From: Anodontia alba
Taxonomy: Eukaryota; Mollusca; Bivalvia; Lucinida; Lucinidae
Assembly: GCA_964016985.1 (NCBI GenBank)
Contig: OZ024831.1
Coordinates: 81,942,263-82,006,262 of the forward strand
Direction: 5' to 3'
Length of the DNA stretch: 64,000 nt
A model generated the notes under the pieces. The model saw only the letters and a program-made list of their open reading frames with translations, was not told where the DNA came from and did not search any database. Made by a program: the position numbers and the translations under genes. Numbering within the stretch: the first letter of the stretch is position 1; the number at the start of each line of letters is the position of its first letter. Below, one piece after another: positions 53,167 to 63,239 of this stretch.

Positions 53167-53335
53167 TTAAGACATAGGAGAGAAGTTAGATGGCAGAGGT
53201 ATTCCTAGAGTCTGGGCAGCTTTGAGCTGAGCCTGTGCTGCATGGAGCAGCGAGAATAAGTGGGACATCTCCGATTCTGTTCTACACAGACCAATAGCCG
53301 TGTTGAATAAATCTACAGCTTTCACCATGTCACCT
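53167..53335 (-). CDS. TOMM70: TOMM70 mitochondrial import receptor, terminal coding exon
   Basis: Minus strand. After TTGTTTTCAG (ending at 53336) the exon supplies one base to an Arg codon, then 55 codons and TAA at 53167-53169. The peptide begins GDMVKAVDLFNTAIGLCRTE, continues SEMSHLFSLLHAAQAQLKAA and ends LPSNFSPMS. It follows the C-terminus of vertebrate TOMM70 (GNMEKAIDMFNKAINLAKSE, then MAHLYSL.DAA), which forms the last TPR-like helices on the cytosolic side of the outer mitochondrial membrane. The family binds Hsp70/Hsp90-delivered precursors. The exon phase fits the donor of 59225-59347. The tail after the last helix is a few residues different from vertebrates, as expected. Confidence 0.95.
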
Positions 53336-53896
53336 CTGAAAACAAAATCATTTTAATTATTAAACTGTGACTTGATACAAATAAACATCTTACAAAAGCA
53401 TTAAGTACAGGATAATATATGGGCCCTGCCATGCAAATGTCATGAGGCATATCGGACAGCCAAGGGCCAAGAGCCCAGATCAGCCTGCCCATCAGCACAG
53501 TCCGATCAGGGCTTTCACTGTCCACTAACAGAATCACTGGATCTTACAGAATTGAGAGCAAAGGCCTGGATGATACTTTGCCCATGTAATGATCTGAATC
53601 TGTGCATTTTGTACATGTTCAAAGGCATATTTTTGCTAAATAAACTGTTTCACAGGGATGAATGCCTCCGCTCTAAGCAAATCAAAGTTTTAGTTCTGCT
53701 TTTATCCCTTAAAGTGCCATGCAAAACTGTTGCCAATGACATTCTCAATATTTAATTTTTCAGAGAAAATATGGTTAGGCATTTCATGAGAATCGCCTAC
53801 CTGGGACATTATCATGTAAAAATAAAAAAAAATAAAAACATAGTATGTCATATATCTACTGCTGTTGTGATTTGCACTTTAACCCATTTTAGCTTG
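53336..53896. other. TOMM70 last intron, proximal part
   Basis: Contains a short palindrome AGAGCCCAGATCAGCCTGCC, CATCAGCACAGTCCGATCAG, GGCTTTCACTGTCC at 53468-53523, the same short family as at 18389 and 34475. One octamer ATGCAAAT at 53431-53438. No exon seen. Confidence 0.5.
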
Positions 53897-54065
53897 GAGA
53901 CCCCAAAAGAGTAATTGGCAAACAGTGCAGACCCAGATCAGATGCAGCAGAATGCGGCATCTAATCAGGATCTCCACTGTTTGCAAATGGTTTAGCCATT
54001 TTTCTCTAGAAATATCTATATCACATACCTAAATTAAAATTTGACTCTTCCAATATATAGTGACG
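53897..54065. mobile_element. Hairpin-core MITE (GACCCCAAAAGAGTAATTGG family)
   Basis: GGAGACCCCAAAAGAGTAAT, TGGCAAACAGTGCAGACCCA, GATGCAGC/GCGGCATC, TAATCAGGATCTCCACTGTT, then GCCATTTTTCTCTAGAAATA. Same flanks as 40098-40268. Confidence 0.85.
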
Positions 54066-54334
54066 GGAGTATATTCAATCTAAAATGTATTAAGGTTAAA
54101 GTTTAGGAGTCCTAGTTTATCTGTAACACGAGTTAGCTTTCCAGATCTTGCAAAAATAACTGATCAAAGAACATGCACTTTTTAAACATTGATATCACAA
54201 TAAACAATGGTGGCCCTACTGTACTGTTTTACTTATAACATCGTTTGTTTCAGTTCTTGTTCAATGATATGTCAACCCTTGTGTGTCATTTTGTATTGTA
54301 TCCCAAAGAAAGGAAGAAAAGGGAAACAACTACT

Positions 54335-54527
54335 AATACATTGCTCCAGATAAGAGAGGGTATCAACCTTATATTTTCTTATTACTCCACAAAAAGTTGT
54401 GGGTACCCATTAGAAGTGCCTCCATGAGGTGCTTCTAATAAGTACCACAACATATGTTTTTGTGAAGAAACAAGAAAAATATCAGCAGTTTTCTGCTGAA
54501 AAAAGAGCCTTATTTGGAGCTAAGCCA
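54335..54527. mobile_element. CTCATTAGAAG-family hairpin MITE
   Basis: TTGCTCCAGATAAGAGAGGG, TTTTCTTATTACTCCACAAA, GGGTACCCATTAGAAGTGCC, TC loop, GAGGTGCTTCTAATAAGTAC, GAAACAAGAAAAATATC, AAGAGCCTTATTTGGAGCTA. Confidence 0.88.
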
Positions 54528-54616
54528 ACAGATAACAAGAGCTGTCGGAGGACAGCGAGCTCGCCTGCTGGGTACATTTTATATTGTAACATTTTTATCA
54601 TTAAGCCATATAATAT

Positions 54617-56698
54617 AGGTCACACTGACCTAGATGTATTTGTATGTAAATCATTTTGTCACTTAGATATAATAATCCAGGTATGACAATTCTCCATGAA
54701 ATAGTAATAAAAATAAAAGGCAAAATCACTGAAGCATGAAATATAGGTCACAATGACCTAGATATAGTAAGTGGTCATTCATTGGGTCACATGGAACTAA
54801 TATCCCAGGTGTGACATTTATCCAACAAATATTCAAGATATAAGGCAAAATCACTGAACCATGAAATATAGGTCACACCAACAGAGATATATTTTGACGT
54901 CAATAATCGGGTCACAAGGAACTAATATCCCAGGTGTGACATTTATCCAACTAATAGTATTCAAGATATAAGGCAAAATCACTGAACCATGAAATATAGG
55001 TCACAATGACCTAGATATAGTAAGTGGTCATTCATTGGGTCACATGGAAGTAATATCCCTGGTGTGACATTTATCCAACAAATAGTATTCAAGATATAAG
55101 GCAAAATCACTGAACCATGAAATATAGGTCACACCAACAGAGATATATTTTGACGTCAATAATCGGGTCACAAGGAACTAATATCCCAGGTGTGACATTT
55201 ATCCAACAAATAGTATTCAAGATATAAGGCAAAATCACTGAACCATAAAATATAGGTCACACCAACAGAGATATATTTTGACGTCAATAATCGGGTCACA
55301 AGGAACTAATATCCCAGGTGTGACATTTAACCAACAAAAAGTATTCAAGATTTAAGGCAAAATCACTGAACCATGAAATATTGGTCACACCAACAGAGAT
55401 ATATTTTGACGTCAATAATCGGGTCACAAGGAACTAATATCCCAGGTGTGACATTTATCCAACAAATAGTATTCAAGCTATAAGGCAAAATCACTGAACC
55501 ATGAAATATAGGTCACAATGACCTAGATATAGTAAGTGGTCATTCATTGGGTCACATGGAACTAATATCCCAGGTGTGAAATTTATCCAACAAATAGTAT
55601 TCAAGATATAAGGCAAAATCACTGAACCATGAAATATAGGTCACAATGACCTAGATATAGTAAGTGGTCATTCATTGGGTCACATGGAACTAATATCCCA
55701 GGTGTGACATTTATCCAACAAATAGTATTCAAGATATAAGGTAAAATCACTGAACCATGAAATATAGGTCACAATGACCTAGATATAGTAAGTGGTCATT
55801 CATTGGGTCACATGGAAGTAATATCCCAGGTGTGACATTTATCCAACAAATAGTATTCAAGATATAAGGCAAAATCACTGAACCATGAAATATAGGTCAC
55901 ACCAACAGAGATATATTTTGACGTCAATAATCGGGTCACAAGGAACTAATATCCCAGGTGTGACATTTATCCAACAAATAGTATTCAAGCTATAAGGCAA
56001 AATCACTGAACCATGAAATATAGGTCACAATGACCTAGATATAGTAAGTGGTCATTCATTGGGTCACATGGAACTAATATCCCAGGTGTGACATTTATCC
56101 AACAAATAGTATTCAAGATATAAGGCAAAATCACTGAACCATGAAATATAGGTCACAATGACCTAGATATAGTAAGTGGTCATTCATTGGGTCACATGGA
56201 ACTAATATCCCAGGTGTGACATTTATCCAACAAATAGTATTCAAGATATAAGGCAAAATCACTGAACCATGAATATAGGTCACAATGACCTAGATATAGT
56301 AAGTGGTCATTCATTGGGTCACATGGAACTAATATCCCAGGTGTGACATTTATCCAACAAATAGTATTCAAGATATAAGGCAAAATCACTGAACCATGAA
56401 ATATAGGTCACAATGACCTAGATATAGTAAGTGGTCATTCATTGGGTCACATGGAAGTAATATCCCAGGTGTGACATTTAACCAACAAAAAGTATTCAAG
56501 ATATAAGGCAAAATCACTGAACCATGAAATATAGGTCACAATGACCTAGATATAGTAAGTGGTCATTCATTGGGTCACATGGAAGTAATATCCCAGGTGT
56601 GACATTTATCCAACAAATAGTATTCAAGATATAAGGCAAAATCACTGGACCGTGAAATCTAGGAGACCTTGACCGTAAAATGTAGGTCACCATGACCT
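54617..56698. promoter_or_regulatory. Twelve AGGTCAnnnTGACCT palindromes (ERE-like)
   Basis: Perfect 15-bp palindromes start at 54617, 54745, 54998, 55510, 55638, 55766, 56022, 56150, 56277, 56405, 56533 and 56684 (spacers CAA, except CAC at the first and CCA at the last). AGGTCAnnnTGACCT is the consensus estrogen-response element. Five perfect TGACGTCA (CRE consensus) sites of the B units lie at 54895, 55151, 55279, 55407 and 55919. Sequence match only; no function is shown. Confidence 0.6.
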
Positions 56699-57141
56699 TC
56701 ACTCTCTTACACTTAAACTGATGTCACATAGTTAGCTGATGTATAACCAGTTGTGTCTATAACCTGTAGGCATATAAGATTTTACAAATGTGTCCTAGAT
56801 TTTGACCCCTAGCCCCACCCCAAGGCCCACCCTGAGGTATGAACCCAGGGGTATGTTCTTTTGGAATCTCAGAAGACTCGTCCAGGTACCCAAATTCTAA
56901 ATATGAATGCTCTATGAGGAGTGAAAGTCAAGATATAAGACTTTGAAAAACTTTAACACAGTATTACAAAGGTGTCCTAGATTCTGACCCCTAGCCCCAC
57001 CCAGGGGCATGAACCCAGGGGTTTATTCTCTTGGAATCTCAGAAGACCCTCCAAGGTACCTAAGTTCCAAATTTGATGCCTCTGTGAGGAGTGACTGTTG
57101 AGATATAAGCATTTGAAAAACTTTAACACAGTGTGACGGGA

Positions 57142-57210
57142 ACGGGAACGCAAACGCAAACGCAAACGCAAACGCAAACGAAAACGCAAACGCAAACGCA
57201 AACGCAAACG
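57142..57210 (+). repeat. GCAAAC hexamer microsatellite
   Basis: (GCAAAC)n with a few changes, just inside the right end of the composite element. The low-complexity Arg/Leu and Thr/Gln frames are artefacts. Confidence 0.93.
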
Positions 57211-57344
57211 TGGACGACCGGGGTGACTACAATAGCTCTCCTTGTACTTCGTACAGGCGAGCTAAAAAGCAAGACAGAAACAGAAGAGCATGTGGGGAAC
57301 AACAGCTCTGCAAGTGGATTCATATGTAGCATTAGTATGTAAAA

Positions 57345-58505
57345 TAGGAGAGGTTAGCCCAAATTTGGAGGACTGTAACCTCAAAACAAAATGTGCTGCT
57401 TCACATCATGGTCTAACTATAAATCAACTTTCAGCTTGATGTAAACTGTAGGAGTAATATTGGTGGACTGTAACCCTGAAATGGTATGTGCTGCTCCACA
57501 TCATGGTGTAACTTTTTACAATGTTTCAGCTGGATCTAATGTAATCTATAGGTGGAGTTAGCTTGTAAAATTTTCAAAGGTGCATTACTGCTAATATTTT
57601 GTGGAATGTAACCTCAAAACAATATGTGCTGCTCCACATCATGGTCTAACTATAAATCAAGTTTCAGCTTGATCTAATGTAAACTGCATGAGGAGTTAGC
57701 CAGAAACAAAACATTTACAGAAATTTTCAAAGGGACATAACTCTGCTACTATCTGGTGGACTGTTACCTTGAAATAATACGCACTGCTCCACATCATGGT
57801 GCAAGTATTTACAGTTTCAGCTTAAAATAATGTAATCCATAGGAGGAGTTAGCGGGAAACGAAATGTTTAAAGAAATTTTCAAAGGGGCATAACTCTGTC
57901 AATATTTCGTGGACTGTGACCTTGAAACAATATGCCCTGCTAACTATAAATCAAATTTCAGGTTGATCTGATGTAAACTGTAGGAGTTAGCCAGGAACAA
58001 AAAGTTTACATTTTCAAAGGGGCATAACTCTGTTAACAATTGGTGGACTGCAACCTCGAAAACAACATGCGCTGCTCCACATCATGGTCTAACTATAAAT
58101 CAAGTTTCAGCTTGATCAAATGTAATCTACAGGAGGATTTAGCTGGAAACGAAATGTTAACAAAAATTTTCAAAGGGGCAGAACTCTGTTAATATTTTGT
58201 GGACTGTAACCTTGAGACAGTATGTGCTGCTCCACATCATGATCTAACTATATACCAAGTTTCAGCTTGATTGGATGTAAACTGTAAGGAGTTAGCCAGA
58301 AATGAAATGTTTACAAAAAATTTCAAATGGGCATAACTCTGTCAATATGAGGTGGACAGTAACCTGGAAACAATATCACTGCTCCACATCATGGCCTAAC
58401 TATATATCAAGTTTCAGCTCAACTGGATGTAAACTGTAGGAGTTATCCAAAACAAAAAAGTTACAGATGGGGCGTAACATAATACTTCCCATTTTTCAAA
58501 TGGGC
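57345..58505 (+). mobile_element. Array of about 150-bp units ending in GGGCGTATAAAAG
   Basis: About seven units with TTTTCAAAGGGGCATAACTC, GGTGGACTGTAACCT, TGCTCCACATCATGGTCTAA, TTTCAGCTTGAT and GTAGGAG. The unit is the same as at 31390-32210. Right end CATTTTTCAAATGGGCGTAT, AAAAG, inverted relative to ATTATACGCCCGTGG at 30775. Confidence 0.88.
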
Positions 58506-58886
58506 GTATAAAAGTTAAAGACAGCGCAAATCAGAAAAAAATACTAACATACATGTATCCCCTTCCCCCAGCTGCTTCAAGCACAGCAGGTCCTTACCAC
58601 CTCCCTACCACTCACCCTTGCAATGGGATATAAGCTACCATAATCTATCAAGCAGATACACCTCATACAAGGAAACTGACAATGAAATACAATAACAACT
58701 GGTACATCTGTAGACAGCTGAAACAGAGAGAACTGACAACAGTTTAGACTCATAAGAGATCCTGTAGAAAGCAGCATCTGATGAATATTTACACATTTTA
58801 CCACTTATCCAGCAGCTTTTAGACACTCCAACTAAAGAATAAGAAAGGCTCAAATTTTAGGACAAGTATGGTAAGGAATTAATGGA
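58506..58886. other. Intronic sequence, nothing clear
   Basis: No exon or repeat confidently recognised; a decayed hairpin-core remnant may lie at 58740-58830 (GACAGCTGAA, AGACACTCCA). Confidence 0.4.
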
Positions 58887-59148
58887 TCAGGGCCCAACTG
58901 TTCAAAACATAACGAAGTTGTTAGCTAAAGTGACGTTAAAATTTCTATCTTGAAATATGGCAAATACATTGATATTTTTTGCTAAATAAATGCAAAAGCT
59001 ACTCACATTTTTGCAGCTTTGATATCAATGTACTCACATTTTTGCAGCAATGGTATCAATGTATTTGAAAATACCTTAGCTACATCAGTTCAGGAGTTTG
59101 TCATTAACAAGCTCATTAAGCTAGCAATGCTTTGAACAACTGGGTCCA
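58887..59148. mobile_element. Foldback element, GGCCCAACTGTTCAAA ends
   Basis: Left GGGCCCAACTGTTCAAAACA, right GCTTTGAACAACTGGGTCC. Inner AAATGCAAAAGCTACTCACA, TTTTTGCAGC, with part of the right side duplicated (TGTACTCACATTTTTGCAGC). Diverged sister of 50306-50556. Confidence 0.85.
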
Positions 59149-59224
59149 GAATATTTTGGGTAAATAAGGTATATAACTTCTCAGAGATCTGAAAACCCCC
59201 TTTTACTTGGCATTGTTGACTTAC

Positions 59225-59347
59225 CTTTGTACTTCAATAGTTCCTAATATTTCATAAGCATATTCACATTTGTTGTCTATATCAATAGCCTGTTTTATCA
59301 AAGCCACTGGTTCTTGCAAATCTTGTTTCCACTGGATCTTTAAAAGA
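59225..59347 (-). CDS. TOMM70: TOMM70 mitochondrial import receptor, penultimate coding exon
   Basis: Minus strand, 123 bp, between GTTGTTTCAG (59348-59357) and the donor AGGTAAGTCAAC (donor GT at 59223-59224). It completes an Ala codon, then reads LLKIQWKQDLQEPVALIKQA and IDIDNKCEYAYEILGTIEVQ, leaving two bases of an Arg codon. LQWKQDL..G.ELI.KAIEIDNKCDFAYE.MGTIEVQRG is a highly conserved block of animal TOMM70, TPR 10-11 region. Phase 2/2 joins it to both neighbours without a gap. TPR helices here form the C-terminal groove that recognises precursor proteins. Confidence 0.97.
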
Positions 59348-59569
59348 CTGAAACAACAAACACACAATACTGCAGCTGAATGGTGAATTCAAGTGCAGGA
59401 AATATTTATCTAGCTGAATGGTGAACTCAACCAGAAGGAATATTTATCAAATATGCAAACAAAACAAACTTGGGTCTACTTTCACATCCCTGCATCAGCA
59501 TCTACTCCATTTCTTTAAGGGGAATGGATACACTTGACAGATTTACCACCGTGGTAAATCATCTTTTAA

Positions 59570-60055
59570 GTCATTGTAGTCAAGAGACCCCTAAAAGGGT
59601 AACTGGCAAACAGTGCAGACCCAGATCAGATGCCACTGTTTGCAAATATTTCAACCATTTTTCTCTCGAAATACAGTTGACTCTCGCTATCTCGAACTCG
59701 CTTATCTCGAATAACCGCTTATCTCGAAGTGAAAATCTGGTCCCTGCCTAAACATGAAAATCTAACAACAGGTAAAAAATATTGTGGAAAAAAGGAGAAA
59801 TTGCTCCTAAGGAGCAATTTCTCCTCTTTTCCACAATATTTTCAATATATCTCTAACTTCAGGAGTCAAATTACACATATATTTGTTAAATGTGGTTAAT
59901 CAAATTAGTTTTTCCTCAATTCTGCAAATCTGATATGTCGAAGTACGGATATCTCGAAGTATTTCAGACAGTCCCTTGGAATTCGAGATAATGAGAGTCG
60001 ACTGTATCTAAATCATACAGCCTGACATACCTAAAATCAGCTGTAATGAAGTTAG
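59570..60055. mobile_element. Hairpin-core MITE interrupted by a TA-inserting MITE
   Basis: Left part AGAGACCCCTAAAAGGGTAA, CTGGCAAACAGTGCAGACCC with a collapsed hairpin, then CAACCATTTTTCTCTCGAAA. The right part TCTAAATCATACAGCCTGAC resumes at 60007 after the insertion. Compare the uninterrupted 40190-40265. Confidence 0.85.
59672..60006. mobile_element. Pogo/Tigger-like MITE, 335 bp, inserted at TA
   Basis: TACAGTTGACTCTCGCTATC, TCGAACTCG and CGAGATAATGAGAGTCGACT, GTA. TA is duplicated in the host MITE. Inner near-perfect palindrome AAATATTGTGGAAAA, GGAGAAATTGCTCCT, AGGAGCAATTTCTCC, TTTTCCACAATATTT. Confidence 0.9.
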
Positions 60056-61287
60056 TTTTGTTCTGTAAAGAGGCTCCTTTGGAAGCAAGAATTACTGTAT
60101 TTATCCAAAGTATTGGGACACCTTATTTACTTACCATACTTGTCCACATTCTGATCTGGGTCTACACTGTTTGCAAAGGCTTATCTGTCCCAATACTTAG
60201 GGTTATTAAGGTACATCAAGTGGCATATAAGAAAAGGGCTATGAAGTAAAGTCTTAGATGGTTAGTGATGCCTGTTCTGATTGGTTAAAATTTTGTCTGC
60301 CAGCAAGCAGCATTCTAATCTTGAATAAACAATTAATGTCATTCTGTTATGTTCATGATTATTGCCAGATGTACAAAGGTGATGCTAATGAAAAAGGGTT
60401 GATTTGCATAAAAAGGAACTTTTCTGCCATGTATGACCAAACTGTGACCATCAAAAGAATTGTGATACATTCAAGGTGATATTACTGTATCCAAGCAGAG
60501 ACATAAAATTCATCAAACTGAATTACATGTATCAGTCTGTATAAACAGGCTGATCAAAGCATGACATATATTGAAATAGGGCAAAAGGTACCTTTTAGTG
60601 CATGTTTGCTAACTGATAGGGGCCAAAAAGTATATAATAGCCATGAAAGACAGATTAATGTTTCTTCTGAAAACAAATCATTGCAGATAGCTACTTTCAC
60701 AGCATTTTACTGTTAACTTAAAAGCCAATGAACAGGCTTCAGAAGATATTCTCACTAACCAGCTGGTCTCTTTGGTTATTGAGAGACTTGGTAGCCCTCT
60801 TCTTATATGCCACTTGGGTACATCAATAAATCTAACAACAGGTAAAAAATATTGTGGAAAAAAGGAGAAATTGCTCCTAAGGAGCAATTTCTCCTCTTTT
60901 CCACAATATTTTCAATATATCTCTAACTTCAGGAGTCAAATTACACATATATTTGTTAAATGTGGTTAATCAAATTAGTTTTTCCTCAATTCTGCAAATC
61001 TGATATGTCTAAGTACGGATATCTCGAAGTATTTCAGACAGTCCCTTGAAATTCGAGATAATGAGAGTCGACTGTATCTAAATCATACAGCCTGACATAC
61101 CTAAAATCAGCTGTAATGAAGTTAGTTTTGTTCTGTAAAGAGGCTCCTTTGGAAGCAAGAATCACTGTATTTGTCCTAAGTATTGGGACACCTTATTTAC
61201 TTACCATACTTGTCCACATTCTGATTTGGGTCTACACTGTATGCAAAGGCTTATCTGTCCCAATACTTAGGGTTATTAAGGTACATC
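59757..61287 (+). repeat. 460-bp direct duplication with 610-bp spacer
   Basis: AATCTAACAACAGGTAAAAA starts at 59758 and 60829. Copies run to GGGTTATTAAGGTACATCAA at about 60218 and 61287, with very few differences (for example ATGTCGAAG versus ATGTCTAAG, TTACTGTATTTATCC versus TCACTGTATTTGTCC). Copy 1 includes the right half of the pogo-like MITE and of the host MITE; copy 2 starts in mid-element. Confidence 0.93.
60250..60810. other. Intron between the duplicated segments, nothing recognised
   Basis: One reverse octamer ATTTGCAT at 60402-60409. No exon seen. Confidence 0.4.
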
Positions 61288-62337
61288 AATAAATAAAAAA
61301 TTGCAGACTGAACATTACTGATCTGTACATGAACAGTAATTTAAAATGCAACATTGCTCATGTCCTCTAGACATGTTTTGAGTAGAATTCAGTGATCCCA
61401 AAGGACCAGAAAATACTCCACTATGATAAAGCACATAGAGATATTCTATAGCATTTAACACCAGCTGTAGTGAATTAAGTAAGTTCTGTAAAGAGGAATC
61501 ATTTTCAGAAATGAATACAATCTAGCTCAATAAACCATGACAATTTCTACTATGTCAGGATAAACTAGTTTGTGTCAGATGAGGTCACAAAAACCAAGGT
61601 CAGAGGTATTTATAGAGCCTGTTTTCTAAAACTCCTTCTGCGAAGCTCTACTGACAAAGAGAGAATAGCTCTGGATACAGCTTACAACTTTAACTGGGTG
61701 GACTTTTCCATTACAGGTATTGGGATAATACAAGTTAATCAATTTTGGATTTGTGCCTACGTTTAAGATTATAATGACTTTTGGGTTATAAGTTGCTTAT
61801 ATCTATTATAATATATTCATATAATATTAGTGGTATGATTGAATTTCATTTACGTTATAATTATTGAAAATTAAAAATAAGATAATCCCCCAACAGAAAC
61901 CCAGACATACACAACTGAGTCTGGATGAATGAACTGCTAATCCGCCTGTCATTGGACAGGTTGCTCCAGTGTCAGGTGCATCGAATGACAACTGTAACCG
62001 ACAGCGACATAAGTAATGTTTATTTGTCTAATTTTGTTTACTTACTTTTGAGCTGGAGCAATCGGCACACCAGATTGATGAAGATTGTATGTTTTAGTTA
62101 TGCATAAGTAATAAGGTCAAGGGACCAATTTTTGACGAATGCTGGCACTGAAGTAACACAATATGATAAACACAAAAATATAACTTGTATGATGTGCAAT
62201 GCAAGAAGAAGGCCCGTATTTCAGGCATTGAAGGCTCAGCTCTGCCCATGCATTTGTAATGCCTAATCAGGATCTTTGTTGTCCACTCACTGAATAAATA
62301 GATACAGTAGAACAGATTAACAGAGAAGGCCCTCAGG
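61288..62337. other. TOMM70 intron, no recognised features
   Basis: AT-rich; no exon or known repeat recognised. Confidence 0.45.
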
Positions 62338-62515
62338 ATATATCTGGTAAATATTTTTTGTTATTTCCCCATGAAAACATATGTTGTAGGTAATCATTAG
62401 AAGTGCCTCAGGGAGGCACTTCTAATGAGTACCTACAACATATGCTTTCATGAAGAAATAAGTAAAAAAAACAAAACCTTTTGGGTTGAAAAAAAAAGCA
62501 TGTTAACAGGAGCAA
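62338..62515. mobile_element. CTCATTAGAAG-family hairpin MITE
   Basis: TTATTTCCCCATGAAAACAT, GTAGGTAATCATTAGAAGTG, CCTC loop GAGGCACTTCTAATGAGTAC, CTACAACATATGCTTTCATG. It ends 56 bp before the TOMM70 exon. Confidence 0.88.
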
Positions 62516-62571
62516 TGACAATAGGCTCTCATCTTGCATTGTGTACCCTAGGGTGAAGAGAATATCCTTAC

Positions 62572-62669
62572 GCTCTGTGAACTAATGTGTTGGCGTTGTC
62601 TGGTTCCAGCTTTATAGCAGTTTCAAATTCATTATTTGCATCTTCAAACCGCCCAAGATCACATAATGC
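62572..62669 (-). CDS. TOMM70: TOMM70 mitochondrial import receptor, third-last coding exon
   Basis: Minus strand, 98 bp, after GCTATGTTGCAG (ending at 62670) and before the donor AGCGTAAGG (62566-62571). Enters in phase 0: ALCDLGRFEDANNEFETAIK then LEPDNANTLVHR and two bases. A TPR pattern (A..F..A...F..AI.L.PDNA) matches the block just before LQWKQDL in animal TOMM70. The preceding exon must end in phase 0 and was not found up to position 64000. Together the three exons give the last 129 or so residues of the protein. Confidence 0.95.
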
Positions 62670-62908
62670 CTGCAACATAGCAGAAATAACATTTGAGATA
62701 AACCAGTTGAAAGGAAGTGTATAGGAATTATGCAAACAGCATGACTCAGATTGGCCTGCACATCCATGCCAACAGTCCAACAATGGAAGGCAAAGTGAAG
62801 TCATTTTAATTGTAACTGTCTTATACTATCTTGTGAAACTAACTAAGTTAGATACAAAATAAATTACAAATTTATTTGCATTGTATTAGTTCTATTACAT
62901 TTATGATG

Positions 62909-63239
62909 AAAATGAAGTTTTTTTAAAAGTAAAACATATTTTAACGAGTAATACTTAACCTATAGATAATGTGCTATTCTATTCTGTTTTCACACCTTCC
63001 ACAGAAAAAACGACCTTTCAGTCGTTAATTAAAGTCTTAAACCAGAAGGTCCCTTAGGCAGTTACCTGTGTGACGTAACTCTTCCCGCTCAATTGACCAC
63101 GTGTCAGTTTCTTTTATGTGTAAAACAATAGACACAATTAGGAGAGATAAGCGAGGGTGGGCGGAGGGAGATAATTGATTATCTACAGGTTAAGTATTAC
63201 TCGTTAAAATATGTTTTACTTTTAAAAAAACTTCATTTT
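62909..63239. mobile_element. Inverted-repeat element with 62-bp arms
   Basis: Arms 62909-62970 and 63178-63239 are reverse complements with one mismatch (AAAATGAAGTTTTTTTAAAA at the outer end; AACCTATAGATAAT at the inner). The 207-bp interior has TGACGTAA, CACGTG and GGGTGGGCGGAGGG motifs. TTAACCTATAGATAATGTGC is also directly repeated at 62956 and 63255. Confidence 0.9.

Larger units (their letters stand above)
54533..57268 (+). mobile_element. Composite element with 127-bp array carrying hormone-response-like palindromes
   Basis: Starts ATAACAAGAGCTGTCGGAGG, ACAGCGAGCTCGCCTGC and ends CTACAATAGCTCTCCTTGTA, CTTCGTACAGGCGAGCTAAA. About 16 units of 127-128 bp share CATGGAACTAATATCCCAGG, TGTGACATTTATCCAACAAA and AAGGCAAAATCACTGAACCA. 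They come in two versions. Type A has AGGTCACAATGACCTAGATA, TAGTAAGTGGTCATTCATTG; type B has GGTCACACCAACAGAGATAT, ATTTTGACGTCAATAATCGG. The order is A A B A B B B A A A B A A A A A, then a diverged unit. It lies within the last TOMM70 intron. A GCAAAC hexamer run (57142-57210) is near the right end. Confidence 0.92.

Noticed and set aside
57123..57342. Thr/Gln and Arg/Leu repeat frames
   Set aside because: Products of the GCAAAC hexamer run.
62568..62804. The full 78-codon minus frame as a protein
   Set aside because: Only the part from 62669 to 62572 is TOMM70; upstream codons lie beyond the acceptor GCTATGTTGCAG and are intron.
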